From Streptomyces lasiicapitis (GTDB lineage: Bacteria > Actinomycetota > Actinomycetes > Streptomycetales > Streptomycetaceae), in assembly GCF_014646335.1 (NCBI RefSeq), contig NZ_BMNG01000019.1:1-64000 (forward strand): DNA of 64,000 nt, written 5' to 3'. A model generated the notes under the pieces. That model ran no database searches, had not been told where the DNA came from, and worked only from the letters and a program-made list of their open reading frames with translations. The position numbers were made by a program, and so were the translations under genes. This document shows, piece by piece, positions 7,912-17,600 of this stretch; the first letter of the stretch is position 1, and the number at the start of each line of letters is the position of its first letter.

Positions 7912-10146
7912 TTACTTGTCGGAATCCGCGGCGGAGCCGCTGTCGGACTCGGCCTCGTCGCCCTCTTCGCCCTCGACCACGGGGATGAGGGAGAGCTTGC
8001 CGCGGGAGTCGATCTCGGCGATCTCGACCTGGACCTTCTGGCCCACACCGAGGACGTCCTCGACGTTCTCCACGCGCTTGCCGCCGGCGAGCTTGCGGAT
8101 CTGCGAGATGTGCAGCAGGCCGTCCTTGCCCGGGAGCAGGGACACGAACGCGCCGAAGGTGGTCGTCTTCACGACCGTGCCCAGGTAGCGCTCGCCGACC
8201 TCCGGCATGGTCGGGTTGGCGATGCCGTTGATCGTGGCGCGGGCGGCCTCGGCGGCCGGGCCGTCGGCGGCACCGATGTAGATGGTGCCGTCGTCCTCGA
8301 TCGTGATGTCGGCGCCGGTGTCCTCCTGGATCTGGTTGATCATCTTGCCCTTCGGGCCGATGACCTCACCGATCTTGTCCACCGGGATCTTGACGGTGAT
8401 GATGCGCGGCGCGTTCGGGGACATCTCGTCCGGAACGTCGATCGCCTCGTTCATCACGTCGAGGATGTGCAGACGCGCGTCACGGGCCTGCTTCAGCGCG
8501 GCGGCCAGGACCGAGGCGGGGATGCCGTCGAGCTTGGTGTCGAGCTGCAGGGCGGTCACGAACTGCTTCGTACCGGCGACCTTGAAGTCCATGTCACCGA
8601 ACGCGTCCTCCGCACCGAGGATGTCGGTGAGGGCGACGTAGTGCGTGTCACCGTCGATCTCCTGGGAGATCAGACCCATGGCGATACCGGCGACGGCGGC
8701 CTTCAGCGGCACACCGGCGTTCAGCAGCGACATGGTGGAGGCGCAGACCGAGCCCATGGACGTCGAGCCGTTGGAGCCGAGGGCCTCGGACACCTGACGG
8801 ATCGCGTAGGGGAACTCCTCGCGCGTCGGCAGGACCGGCACGATGGCGCGCTCGGCGAGCGCGCCGTGGCCGATCTCGCGGCGCTTCGGGGAGCCGACGC
8901 GGCCGGTCTCACCGACCGAGTAGGGCGGGAAGTTGTAGTTGTGCATGTAGCGCTTGCGGGTCACCGGGGAGAGGGTGTCCAGCTGCTGCTCCATGCGGAG
9001 CATGTTGAGGGTGGTGACGCCCAGGATCTGGGTCTCGCCACGCTCGAACAGCGCCGAGCCGTGCACGCGCGGGATGGCCTCGACCTCGGCGGCGAGCGTA
9101 CGGATGTCCGTGACGCCGCGGCCGTCGATGCGGACCTTGTCCTTGATGATGCGCTCGCGGACCAGCTTCTTGGTCAGCGCGCGGTAGGCACCGGAGATCT
9201 CCTTCTCGCGGCCCTCGAACTGCGGGAGCAGCTTCTCGCCGGCGATCTCCTTGACGCGGTCCAGCTCGGCCTCGCGCTCCTGCTTGCCGGCGATGGTGAG
9301 CGCCTGGGCGAGCTCGGTCTTGACCGCGGCGGTCAGGGCCTCGAGCACGTCGTCCTGGTAGTCCAGGAAGACCGGGAAGTCGCCGGTGGGCTTGGCGGCC
9401 TTGGCGGCGAGGTCCGACTGGGCCTTGCAGAGGGCCTTGATGAAGGGCTTCGCGGCTTCCAGACCGGCGGCGACGACCTCTTCGGTCGGGGCCTCGGCGC
9501 CGTCCTTCACCAGCTGGATGGTCTTCTCGGTGGCCTCGGCCTCGACCATCATGATCGCGACGTCGCCGTCCTCGAGGACGCGACCGGCGACGACCATGTC
9601 GAAGACGGCGTCCTCGAGCTCGGTGTGCGTCGGGAAGGCGACCCACTGGCCCTTGATGAGGGCCACGCGGGTGCCGCCGATCGGGCCCGAGAAGGGCAGG
9701 CCGGCCAGCTGCGTGGAGCAGGAGGCGGCGTTGATCGCGACCACGTCGTACAGGTGGTCGGGGTTGAGCGCCATGATCGTCTCGACGATCTGGATCTCGT
9801 TGCGCAGGCCCTTCTTGAAGGAAGGACGCAGCGGGCGGTCGATCAGGCGGCAGGTCAGGACCGCGTCCTCGGAGGGGCGGCCCTCACGACGGAAGAAGGA
9901 GCCGGGGATCTTGCCTGCGGCGTACTGCCGCTCCTCGACGTCCACCGTGAGGGGGAAGAAGTCGAGCTGGTCCTTGGGCTTCTTGGAAGCGGTGGTGGCC
10001 GACAGCACCATGGTGTCGTCGTCCAGGTAGGCCACGGCGGAGCCGGCGGCCTGACGGGCCAGGCGGCCCGTCTCGAAGCGGATGGTGCGGGTGCCGAAGG
10101 TGCCGTTGTCAATGACGGCCTCGGCGTAGTGGGTCTCGTTCTCCAC
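7912..10146 (-). CDS. pnp: Polyribonucleotide nucleotidyltransferase (PNPase)
   Basis: A phosphorolytic 3'-5' exoribonuclease and polymerase of the RNA-decay machinery, 744 residues. Order: two RNase PH-like domains separated by a helical segment, then a KH domain with the IGPKGK loop and an S1 domain (GERYLGTVVKTTTFGAF) and an acidic C-terminus. The frame is open to 10338, but the GTG at 10146 (VENETHYAEAV) has GGAG 8 nt upstream and matches the family N-terminus. It lies downstream of rpsO with about 400 nt of structured spacer. In other bacteria this gene pair is controlled by RNase III cleavage of a hairpin followed by PNPase action, so the leader hairpins seen here are plausible autoregulatory targets. 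Confidence 0.97.
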   Translation of the reverse strand: MENETHYAEAVIDNGTFGTRTIRFETGRLARQAAGSAVAYLDDDTMVLSATTASKKPKDQLDFFPLTVDVEERQYAAGKIPGSFFRREGRPSEDAVLTCRLIDRPLRPSFKKGLRNEIQIVETIMALNPDHLYDVVAINAASCSTQLAGLPFSGPIGGTRVALIKGQWVAFPTHTELEDAVFDMVVAGRVLEDGDVAIMMVEAEATEKTIQLVKDGAEAPTEEVVAAGLEAAKPFIKALCKAQSDLAAKAAKPTGDFPVFLDYQDDVLEALTAAVKTELAQALTIAGKQEREAELDRVKEIAGEKLLPQFEGREKEISGAYRALTKKLVRERIIKDKVRIDGRGVTDIRTLAAEVEAIPRVHGSALFERGETQILGVTTLNMLRMEQQLDTLSPVTRKRYMHNYNFPPYSVGETGRVGSPKRREIGHGALAERAIVPVLPTREEFPYAIRQVSEALGSNGSTSMGSVCASTMSLLNAGVPLKAAVAGIAMGLISQEIDGDTHYVALTDILGAEDAFGDMDFKVAGTKQFVTALQLDTKLDGIPASVLAAALKQARDARLHILDVMNEAIDVPDEMSPNAPRIITVKIPVDKIGEVIGPKGKMINQIQEDTGADITIEDDGTIYIGAADGPAAEAARATINGIANPTMPEVGERYLGTVVKTTTFGAFVSLLPGKDGLLHISQIRKLAGGKRVENVEDVLGVGQKVQVEIAEIDSRGKLSLIPVVEGEEGDEAESDSGSAADSDK

Positions 10147-10175
10147 TAGCGGTTCTCCTACGTATCGTCTTCGCT

Positions 10176-10219
10176 CCCGGGCCCGTGTGGCCGGGGAGTT
10201 TCCCCGGGCCCGTGTGGCC
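10176..10219 (-). promoter_or_regulatory. pnp leader hairpin and 17-nt direct repeat
   Basis: A 17-nt sequence (CCCGGGCCCGTGTGGCC) is repeated exactly at 10176-10192 and 10203-10219. Between the copies CCGGGGA/TCCCCGG pairs across a 3-nt loop at 10191-10207. The structure lies 30-70 nt upstream of the pnp start codon. It is a candidate RNase III or PNPase target; that role is inferred. Confidence 0.5.
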
Positions 10220-10275
10220 TGGGGTTTTCCACCGTGAGCCCGTGCGGCTGTGCGGTGGTGGGAGAAGCGCGCCGT

Positions 10276-10306
10276 GGGTGCGGGCCGGTCTTCGATCGAA
10301 GCACCC
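10276..10306 (-). promoter_or_regulatory. Second hairpin in the rpsO-pnp spacer
   Basis: GGGTGC (10276-10281) pairs with GCACCC (10301-10306) around a segment that ends in a perfect 12-nt palindrome, CTTCGATCGAAG (10290-10301). The two pairings exclude each other in part, so alternative folds are possible. It could be a transcript-processing site or a dimeric protein operator. Confidence 0.35.
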
Positions 10307-10496
10307 GGGGTTCGTCTTTTTCGTATCCCGGGGGCCACTACCGAGGACCGGCGGCGGCTGGGTGCGCTTCTCCTATGGATTTGTCCTGCTGGACGCTCCT
10401 GGCGGATGCGTCCCGTCCGGGCTCGCGCCCGGCGTCCGTACTGTGCCGGACGTCACCAGACTACAAACGGGCGGTGACATCGCGCACGTACAGCAA

Positions 10497-10540
10497 AGGG
10501 AGCGGCCCCCTTCGAGTGCTTCGAGTGGGAACCGCTCCCT
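10497..10540 (-). terminator. rpsO attenuating terminator
   Basis: A perfect 10-bp inverted repeat (AAGGGAGCGG and its complement, arms 10497-10506 and 10531-10540) begins 10 nt downstream of the rpsO stop. The downstream arm ends in TTT only. It probably allows partial read-through into pnp, as known for rpsO-pnp in other bacteria. Confidence 0.7.
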
Positions 10541-10550
10541 TCACGGCGTC

Positions 10551-10838
10551 TTACTTGGCGCCCGCCGCGCCGCGGCGGATGCCGAGCCGGTCAACCAGGG
10601 CACGGAAGCGCTGGATGTCCTTCTTGGCCAGGTACTGCAGCAGACGGCGACGCTGGCCGACGAGGATCAGCAGACCACGACGGGAGTGGTGGTCGTGCTT
10701 GTGCGTCTTCAGGTGCTCGGTCAGGTCCGAGATGCGGCGGGAAAGCAGCGCCACCTGGACCTCGGGGGAGCCGGTGTCGCCCTCCTTCTGGCCGAACTCG
10801 GTCATGATCTGCTTCTTCGTAGCGGCGTCGAGCGACAC
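10551..10838 (-). CDS. rpsO: 30S ribosomal protein S15
   Basis: Encodes 95 residues, full length for S15, a primary binder of 16S rRNA helix 22 in the small subunit. The characteristic segment DHHSRRGLLILVGQRRRLLQYL is present with the preceding GSPEVQVALLS. The GTG at 10838 has AAGGAG 6 nt upstream. It precedes pnp in the conserved rpsO-pnp arrangement. S15 often represses its own translation through leader structure, and the leader here includes an unusual array of small hairpins at 10924-11017. Confidence 0.97.
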   Translation of the reverse strand: MSLDAATKKQIMTEFGQKEGDTGSPEVQVALLSRRISDLTEHLKTHKHDHHSRRGLLILVGQRRRLLQYLAKKDIQRFRALVDRLGIRRGAAGAK

Positions 10839-10923
10839 GCGTACTCCTTGTGATGTCTTTGGTGCCTTCGAGTGCCCCTGGTCTGCTTCTCAGGGGGGCT
10901 TCGGTGACTCGGGAGGCGTCGGT

Positions 10924-11017
10924 CCACCTTGGACAGGTGGGGTCCACCCTGGACAGGCCGGATCCACCTTTGGGAGGTGGGGTCCACCTGGTCGGGTGGG
11001 TCCGCCTTGGGAGGCGG
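10924..11017. repeat. 20-nt tandem array of small hairpins upstream of rpsO
   Basis: Five units begin at 10924, 10944, 10964, 10984 and 11002. Each unit has CCACC(T) near its start and AGGTGG or a variant near its end, so units 1, 3, 4 and 5 each form their own 5- to 6-bp hairpin. Unit 5 has CCGCCT pairing with AGGCGG, a compensated change. The array occupies most of the 323-nt gap between the beta-propeller gene terminator and rpsO, in which no gene is seen. Its role is unknown. Confidence 0.6.
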
Positions 11018-11119
11018 GGTGCCGCGGGGCGCGAGCCTTGGCCGGGGGCCTTGGGGTGCGCAGACAGGCGGGCGTTACACAGAGTACCAGGCTGGGCGGA
11101 CCGCCTCGGCGGGAGGTGA

Positions 11120-11157
11120 GGAGGCCTCGGTGCCATGATCGTGGCGGCGAGGCCTCC
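11120..11157 (-). terminator. Terminator of the eccD-propeller operon
   Basis: A perfect 10-bp inverted repeat, GGAGGCCTCG (11120-11129) with CGAGGCCTCC (11148-11157), starts 4 nt after the stop codon at 11162. It separates the ESX locus from rpsO-pnp. Confidence 0.8.
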
Positions 11158-11161
11158 GAGG

Positions 11162-12667
11162 TCACGAGGGCTCGACGCCGAGGGCGCCGTAGGCGATGCC
11201 CTTCCACTCTCCGCTCAGCTTGGGGCTGAGCTCTCGAGGAGCAAGGTAGACGCGGCCGCTCTCGACGATGATGTCGGTTCGCTCCGGGTCTCTCAGCCTA
11301 GTGATGTCGGGCACGCTGAAAATGAGGAGAGGGGTTTCCTTGCCCGTACGGGGATCCAGGCTGACGACAGCGGCCGAGTCAGCCCAGAGGCGTCCGGGCC
11401 GGAAGGCCAGTAGCTTGTCGCCACTCATGCGCACCGGGTAGATCTCGCCGGTGTCCCGTGGGTCGAACTTCCGGACGGTCCGACCTGTAGCAAGGTCGAA
11501 CGACACGATCCAGTTGCCGTCCATGGTGTCCTTCGAAGCCAGGAACAACTGATCCCGGCCGACCACGATGGAGTCGCACGTCTCCACCTTGGCCACACTG
11601 TCGTAGGGGTTGAAGCAGCGGTCGAAGTAGCGCTTCTCCGGCAGATCGATCGTGCTCCGGTACTCACCCTTGTCGTCGAGAGTGATCAGATTGGTCGGAA
11701 CGGTGTCACCGGCGGACACGGCGAGCACCGCCGGCTGGGACGACACGAGGTACACACCCTTGACGCCGCGTGCGACCTTGTACGTCCAGTTCGGCTCGCC
11801 CGACCGCGGGTCCACGGACTGAACGCGGTAGGTGGGATCGCTGGGATCTCCGCACGTCACCAGGGCGAGCAGGGCTCGTCCGCCCGCGAAGCCGGTGTCC
11901 TGGCAGGTCTTGGCCCCCGTGTTCCTCCAGAGCCGCTCTCCTCGGTCCATGTCGTACGCGACGGAACCTCGCCCCCATGCCACAGTCACGGTTCCTCGGG
12001 TCATGGTCACGTTTGTGTTCGGTGCGAAAGCGTCCTTGGCGGCGGGCAGCTTCACCTGCCACAGCTTCTTTCCTGTGTTCAGGTCGACGAAGGCCAGTTG
12101 ACCGCACACATTCGGGTCGTTCTTCGTGCTGGAGCCCTCCCGCTTCGACTTGCCCTTTCCCTTGGCCCCTCGCTCTCGCCCCTGGAAGAGCACGGCGGTA
12201 CGGCCGTCGGCGGTGACGTGGCGCGTGGTATCGCAGATGGGTCCGCCCAGGTCGGTCGACCACTCCTTGGTGGAGTTGCCGAGCTTGAATCCCTTCAGGG
12301 TGGACCCCACGGCCTTCACGAACACCTCGTCCGTGGCCCAGGCGCCGGGCGCGCGCACCGATGTCCGCCCGTAGTCCTTCTTCAGGTCCTCTTCCACGTA
12401 CTCGACATCCCGGCGGCCTTGCACAGACCGAGGGGTTCCTTCGACGGTTTCCCGTATGTCGTCCGGTGCCTGAGGAGCGGCTGTCGGGCGCTTCGGCTGT
12501 TCCTTCTCGTCGTCGGCTCCGGCCCACAGCATCCAGCCGCCCGCACACAGGACGAAGGCCAGCAGGGACGAGAGGCCGGCCAGCACATTCGTACGACGCT
12601 GCTTGCGGGCGCTGTCCGCGACCCGCGCGGACTCGGTGAACTCTGAAGGAGGCGGGCCGAAACTCAC
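11162..12667 (-). CDS. Membrane-anchored PQQ-type beta-propeller protein
   Basis: Encodes 501 residues. A short cytoplasmic N-terminus is followed by one transmembrane segment (about residues 28-50, VLAGLSSLLAFVLCAGGWML) and a linker. The large extracellular part contains repeated blades such as FVDLNTGKKLWQVKLP, YDMDRGERLWRNTG and DPRSGEPNWTYKV, typical of PQQ-like eight-bladed propellers. Several Cys pairs probably form disulfides. The GTG at 12667 has AAAGG about 10 nt upstream. It lies 93 nt downstream of eccD in the same direction and ends at its own terminator, so it is probably co-expressed with the type VII secretion channel. Its precise role is unknown; an extracellular scaffold or assembly factor is possible. 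Confidence 0.85.
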   Translation of the reverse strand: MSFGPPPSEFTESARVADSARKQRRTNVLAGLSSLLAFVLCAGGWMLWAGADDEKEQPKRPTAAPQAPDDIRETVEGTPRSVQGRRDVEYVEEDLKKDYGRTSVRAPGAWATDEVFVKAVGSTLKGFKLGNSTKEWSTDLGGPICDTTRHVTADGRTAVLFQGRERGAKGKGKSKREGSSTKNDPNVCGQLAFVDLNTGKKLWQVKLPAAKDAFAPNTNVTMTRGTVTVAWGRGSVAYDMDRGERLWRNTGAKTCQDTGFAGGRALLALVTCGDPSDPTYRVQSVDPRSGEPNWTYKVARGVKGVYLVSSQPAVLAVSAGDTVPTNLITLDDKGEYRSTIDLPEKRYFDRCFNPYDSVAKVETCDSIVVGRDQLFLASKDTMDGNWIVSFDLATGRTVRKFDPRDTGEIYPVRMSGDKLLAFRPGRLWADSAAVVSLDPRTGKETPLLIFSVPDITRLRDPERTDIIVESGRVYLAPRELSPKLSGEWKGIAYGALGVEPS

Positions 12668-12760
12668 GCTGTCGGTGCCTTTCCGGGAAGGAGTGGTGGA
12701 GGGGTGCCTCGAAGGGAGCCGGGGAAGAGGCGCGGGCGGACTGGTCGGTCGGCGCCCGCG

Positions 12761-14287
12761 TCAGCTCGTCAACGCGCGCGCCGAGGCGTACACGTCGAAC
12801 ACCGCCAGGGTCAGCGGCAGCAGCGTGAGGAGGATGAAGACCTCGGCGATCTCCAGGAAGCGGCCCCAGAAGGGGGTCACATCGCTGCGGGACATGATCA
12901 GGCCGATGGCCGTGGCGAGGGTGGCGGCGGCCGCGATCGCGGCGACGAGCCAGATGGTGCGCAGGTCGAGCGCCGCGGTGTCGCCGCTCAGGGCGTCACG
13001 CATCAGGTTGTGCGGGGGGTTGAGGCACAGGCCGACGCCGAGCAGGACCAGGCAGGCCAGGCCGGCGGCCAGGGTGGCGGCGACCTGGGCCGTGTAGCGG
13101 AAGAGCTGGGCGCGCGTCAGCATCGCGACGCCGGTGGCCAGGGCGAGGAGCTGTCCCCATCCGTCGTCGGAGAAGCCGAGGACGGCCGCCGCGCCGACGG
13201 AGACCAGGGCGCAGCCGCCGACGAGGCCGATGAGCAGTTCGTGGCCGCGGCGGGCCTGGGCGGCGATGCGGTCGGCGTCGACCGGGTCCTGGGGGGCGCG
13301 GTCCGGGTCGGGGTCGAGGTCGGCGCCGTACGTGGGCCGGGCGGCGTGCGGCGAGTCGAAGCCGATGGGCAGGCGGGCGAACCGCATGGCGAGCCCCGGC
13401 AGGAAGGCGAGGGCGCCCACGGCCAGCGGGGAGCACAGCGCGGCGGTCTCGACCGCCTCCATGCGCCAGACGGTCGCCGCGAACACCGTGAACAGGCCGA
13501 TGGCGGACGCGCAGACGAAGGCGACGAACGGGCCGTCCCCCCGTGGCGACACCAGGGTCAGGATCACCGAGGCGACCAGCACCGCCGCGCACGCGAGCAG
13601 GAACTGGAGCCTGCCGATGCCCTCGCCCTCCGTCAGCGGCAGCAGCCCGGAGCCCGCCACCGCCACGTTCGGCAGCGCACCGAGGCCGAGCGCGACGGCC
13701 GCGGCCCGGTCGTCGTAGATCCGCGCCCGTACGCACGCGAAGGTGAGCAGCAGCAGGCCCACCACGGCGGCGAGGACGCCCGGGAAGCTGTGCATGTCGT
13801 GGCGGGGCTCGGCGGTCCAGGTCACGAAGGCCAGCAGGACCGGCAGGACGGCGCCACCGATCAGGCCCGCGGCACGGGTCAGGTCGCCGTTCCACAGCGT
13901 GCGGTCGCTCGTCACCGCCGAGGCGACGGCGTCGGACACGTCGTCGTAGACGGCGGGCGGCAGCGATGCCGAGAAGGGGCGCAGGGTGAGGAGTTCGCCG
14001 TCGAGGATGCGCTGGGCCGCGAAGGAGCGGGCGCTGTCGAGGACGGCGCCGTCCCTGCGTACGAGGTGATAGCCCACGGGAGCGCCTTCGGCCGGGCTCT
14101 GCCGGGACAGCCGCAGGATCTCCGGGTAGATGTCGGCGACCGGGATGTCGTCGGGCAGCGCCACGTCGATCCGGCTGTCGGGCGCGACGATGGTGACGCG
14201 GCAGAAGCCGAGTCCGCCGCCGGTCCCGGTGGTGGCCACGTGGCCGGGCCGACCGGTGGTGGCCGTCGCGGAGGCCGTGGTGCTCAC
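12761..14287 (-). CDS. eccD: Type VII secretion integral membrane protein EccD
   Basis: Encodes 508 residues. An N-terminal ubiquitin-like domain (about residues 28-105, FCRVTIVAPDSRIDVALPDD ...) precedes roughly eleven transmembrane segments, which is the EccD architecture. EccD forms the membrane vestibule of the ESX channel together with EccB, EccC and EccE. The start is GTG at 14287 with GAGGGGG 8 nt upstream. It is divergent from eccC across a 396-nt intergenic region and followed by the beta-propeller gene. Fold and context both support the assignment. Confidence 0.93.
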   Translation of the reverse strand: MSTTASATATTGRPGHVATTGTGGGLGFCRVTIVAPDSRIDVALPDDIPVADIYPEILRLSRQSPAEGAPVGYHLVRRDGAVLDSARSFAAQRILDGELLTLRPFSASLPPAVYDDVSDAVASAVTSDRTLWNGDLTRAAGLIGGAVLPVLLAFVTWTAEPRHDMHSFPGVLAAVVGLLLLTFACVRARIYDDRAAAVALGLGALPNVAVAGSGLLPLTEGEGIGRLQFLLACAAVLVASVILTLVSPRGDGPFVAFVCASAIGLFTVFAATVWRMEAVETAALCSPLAVGALAFLPGLAMRFARLPIGFDSPHAARPTYGADLDPDPDRAPQDPVDADRIAAQARRGHELLIGLVGGCALVSVGAAAVLGFSDDGWGQLLALATGVAMLTRAQLFRYTAQVAATLAAGLACLVLLGVGLCLNPPHNLMRDALSGDTAALDLRTIWLVAAIAAAATLATAIGLIMSRSDVTPFWGRFLEIAEVFILLTLLPLTLAVFDVYASARALTS

Positions 14288-14683
14288 CTGCTGATCCCCC
14301 TCAGTACTGGTACATGATCACGCCCCCGGTACTGGCGCGTGGTCACGCTGCGTCAATTCAGTGCTGGTACCGCGCCGATGCCGGTGTCACCCCCGACGAC
14401 TGTGCCGCATCACGCGAGGCATCACGGCGCAAATCGGTTCACCTGGCTGGTTCTTGAGCCTGGGCCCCTTCTCCGTGGCTCCTTGTAGCACGAAATGCCC
14501 TGATTCTTCGGCCTGTTGCCCGGACCGCGCCTCGGCTTGATTCGCGTGTGCTCACGCGCACGACGAGCACCCTATCGCCCCCTCGCGGTGACTGATGTCA
14601 GTAGGATCAGCCGCTGGTCCTCGTCCGGCAAAATCGGCGACAGCGGGCGGAACATCCGGGCCTGGCAAGGGGGTTGATGCGCA
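14288..14683. promoter_or_regulatory. Divergent eccD/eccC control region
   Basis: No gene is seen in these 396 nt. Near eccD the motif CAGTACTGGTAC at about 14302 recurs as CGGTACTGGC and CAGTGCTGGTAC (about 14360), giving three related sites. Near eccC there is a palindrome ACTGATGTCAGT followed by TAGGAT (14602-14607), a good streptomycete -10 sequence about 75 nt upstream of eccC; no clear -35 partner is visible. Confidence 0.4.
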
Positions 14684-17600
14684 GTGAGCCACATCATCGT
14701 GAGGCGCCCGCCTCGGGTTCTTCCGTCCGAGGTGCCCAGCGCCGAGATCGTGCTTCAGCCTCCGCCCGAGCTGCCGCGCGGGCAGCAGGAGGGCACGATG
14801 ATGCAGCTCCTGCCCATGCTGGGCATGGGTGGCTCCGTGGTGTTCTTCTTCATGCCGAATTCGCATCCGTTTATGAAGATCATGGGCATGGTGATGGTCA
14901 CCGCCACACTGGCGATGACCATCGCGATGGTGATCCGTCACCGCCGCGGCACCCAGGGGCAGTTGGCGGACATGCGGCGCGACTACCTCCGGTATCTGAA
15001 GCAGACCCGCCGCGCCGCCCTGCGTACGGCGAAGGCGCAGCGCGACGCCCAGTACTACCTCCATCCCTCCCCCGAACAGCTGTGGGCCCTGGTGGCCGAG
15101 GGCAGCCGGGTCTGGGAGCGCCGCACGGGGGACGCGGACTTCGGGCAGGTGCGCCTCGGGCTCGGCTCGCAGGCCCTGGCCGCCCCGCTCGTGCCCCCGG
15201 AGACCGCGCCGGTGGACGAGCTCGAGCCGCTGACCGCGGGCGCGATGCAGCGCTTCCTCGCCACCCACGGCACCGTCGAGTCCCTGCCGATGGCGGTGTC
15301 CCTGCGCGCCTTCTACCACGTGACGGTCAGCGGTGAGCCGGACGCGGTGCGGGGCACCGCCCGCGCGCTGACCGCCTCGCTCGCCTCCCTGCACTCCCCC
15401 GACGATGTGCTGGTCGCGGTCGCGGCGGGCCACGAGTCCGCCCCGCACTGGGAGTGGACCAAGTGGCTCCCGCACTGCCAGGCGCAGGGCGCCGCGGACG
15501 GGGCGGGCAGCCGCCGCCTGATCACCGGCGACCCGGTGGAGCTGGAGGCGATGCTGTCCGACCGGCTCCAGGGCCGCCCCCGGTTCCACCCGAACGGGAC
15601 ACCGCTGTCGGAGGAGCCGCACGTCGTCGTCGTGCTCGACGGCCTCTCCCTGCCCCCGACGTCCGTCCTGGCGTCCCCCGAAGGGTTGCAGGGCGTCACG
15701 ATCGTGGAGGTCGTGCCGGGCGAGCTGGGCAGCGGCCGCGGCGGTCTCTCCGTCGTCGTACAGCCGAAGTCGCTGCGCCTCGAGTCGGGCCACGGTCTGG
15801 TGTACGACGGCACGCCCGACCTGCTCTCGCGCGAGGCCGCCGAGGCTCTCGCCCGGCAGTTGGCTCCGCTGCGGATGGCGTCGGGCGGCGACGACGGCCA
15901 GCCGCTGCTCGCCAACCTGGACTTCACGGAGCTGCTCGGGCTCGGCGACGCCGACTCGGTGGACACGAACCGGACCTGGCGCCCGCGCGCCCAGGCGGAG
16001 CGACTGCGTGTCCCGATCGGCGTCGGCGAGGACGGCAGGCCCGTGATGCTGGACCTCAAGGAGGCGGCGCAGGAAGGCATGGGGCCGCACGGCCTGTGCG
16101 TGGGAGCCACCGGCTCCGGCAAGTCGGAGCTGCTGCGCACCCTGGTCCTCGGCCTGGCTGTCACGCACTCCTCCGAGAGCCTGAACTTCGTGCTCGCCGA
16201 CTTCAAGGGCGGCGCGACCTTCGCGGGCATGGCGCAGATGCCGCACGTCGCCGCCGTGATCACCAACCTCGCGGACGATCTGACGCTGGTCGACCGCATG
16301 GGCGACTCCATCCGCGGCGAGCTCAACCGCCGCCAGGAGCTCCTGCGCGACGCGGGCAACTACGCGAACATCCACGACTACGAGAAGGCACGCGCCGCCG
16401 GGGCCGCGCTCCAGCCCATCCCGTCCCTGGTCCTCGTCATCGACGAGTTCAGCGAACTGCTCACCGCGAAGCCCGATTTCATCGACATGTTCGTGCAGAT
16501 CGGCCGCATCGGCCGGTCGCTCGGCGTGCATCTGCTGCTGGCCTCGCAGCGCCTGGAGGAGGGCCGGCTCCGCGGTCTGGAGACGTACCTCTCGTACCGC
16601 GTGGGCCTGCGCACGTTCTCCGCCGCCGAGTCCCGCGCGGCCCTCGGGGTGCCGGACGCCTACCAGCTGCCGAACGTGCCCGGTTCCGGCTATCTGAAGT
16701 TCGGTACGGACGAAATGGTGCGCTTCAAGGCGGCGTACGTCTCCGGGGTGCACCGATCGGGGTCGGCGCAAGCCGCGGCCCTGGGCGGACCACGGCCCGT
16801 GGATCGGCGACCGGTGCTGTTCACGGCCGCCGAGGTGCCCGTGCGGTATGCGACGACGACACCGCCGCGCCCGCGGCCCGGCCCGGAGGCGGACGACGCG
16901 CTCGCCGACACCGTCCTCGACGTCATCGTGCGCCGCCTGGAGGCGCAGGGCCCGGCCGCCCATCAGGTGTGGCTGCCGCCCCTGGACAGCCCGCCGTCGC
17001 TGGACTCGCTGCTTCCGGGGCTCACCGCCGTGCCCGGTCGCGGTCTCACGCAGCCCGGGTACGAGGGGGCGGGCCGCCTCGTCGTACCGCTCGGCCTGGT
17101 CGACAAGCCGTACGAGCAGCGCCGTGACCCGCTGTGGTGCGACTTCTCGGGCGCGGCCGGCCATATGCAGATCCTGGGCGGGCCGCAGTCGGGCAAGTCG
17201 ACGCTGCTGCGCTCGCTGATCGCGTCGTTCGCGCTCACCCACACTCCGCAGGAAGTGCAGTTCTACGGTCTGGACTTCGGCGGTGGCGGGATGGCGGCCG
17301 TCGCCGGGCTGCCGCACGTGGGCGGGGTCGCGTCGCGCCTGGACCCGGAGCGGGTGCGGCGCACGCTCGCCGAGGTCTACTCGGTCCTGACGCGCCGCGA
17401 GGAGTACTTCAGGTCGTCCGGCATCGCCTCGATCGCCGACTTCCGGGCGCGCCGGGCCCGCGGCGGCATCTCCGTCGCCGACCAGCCGTGGGGTGACGTC
17501 TTCCTGGTCATCGACGGGTGGGGCAACTTCCGCGCGGACTACGAGGGCCTGGAGCCCGCCGTCCTGGACATCGCGGCCCGCGGCCTCGGCTACGGCATCC

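Noticed and set aside
7705..10149. 814-residue open frame antisense to pnp
   Set aside because: It is a codon-bias shadow of PNPase; the sense strand has all catalytic, KH and S1 features.
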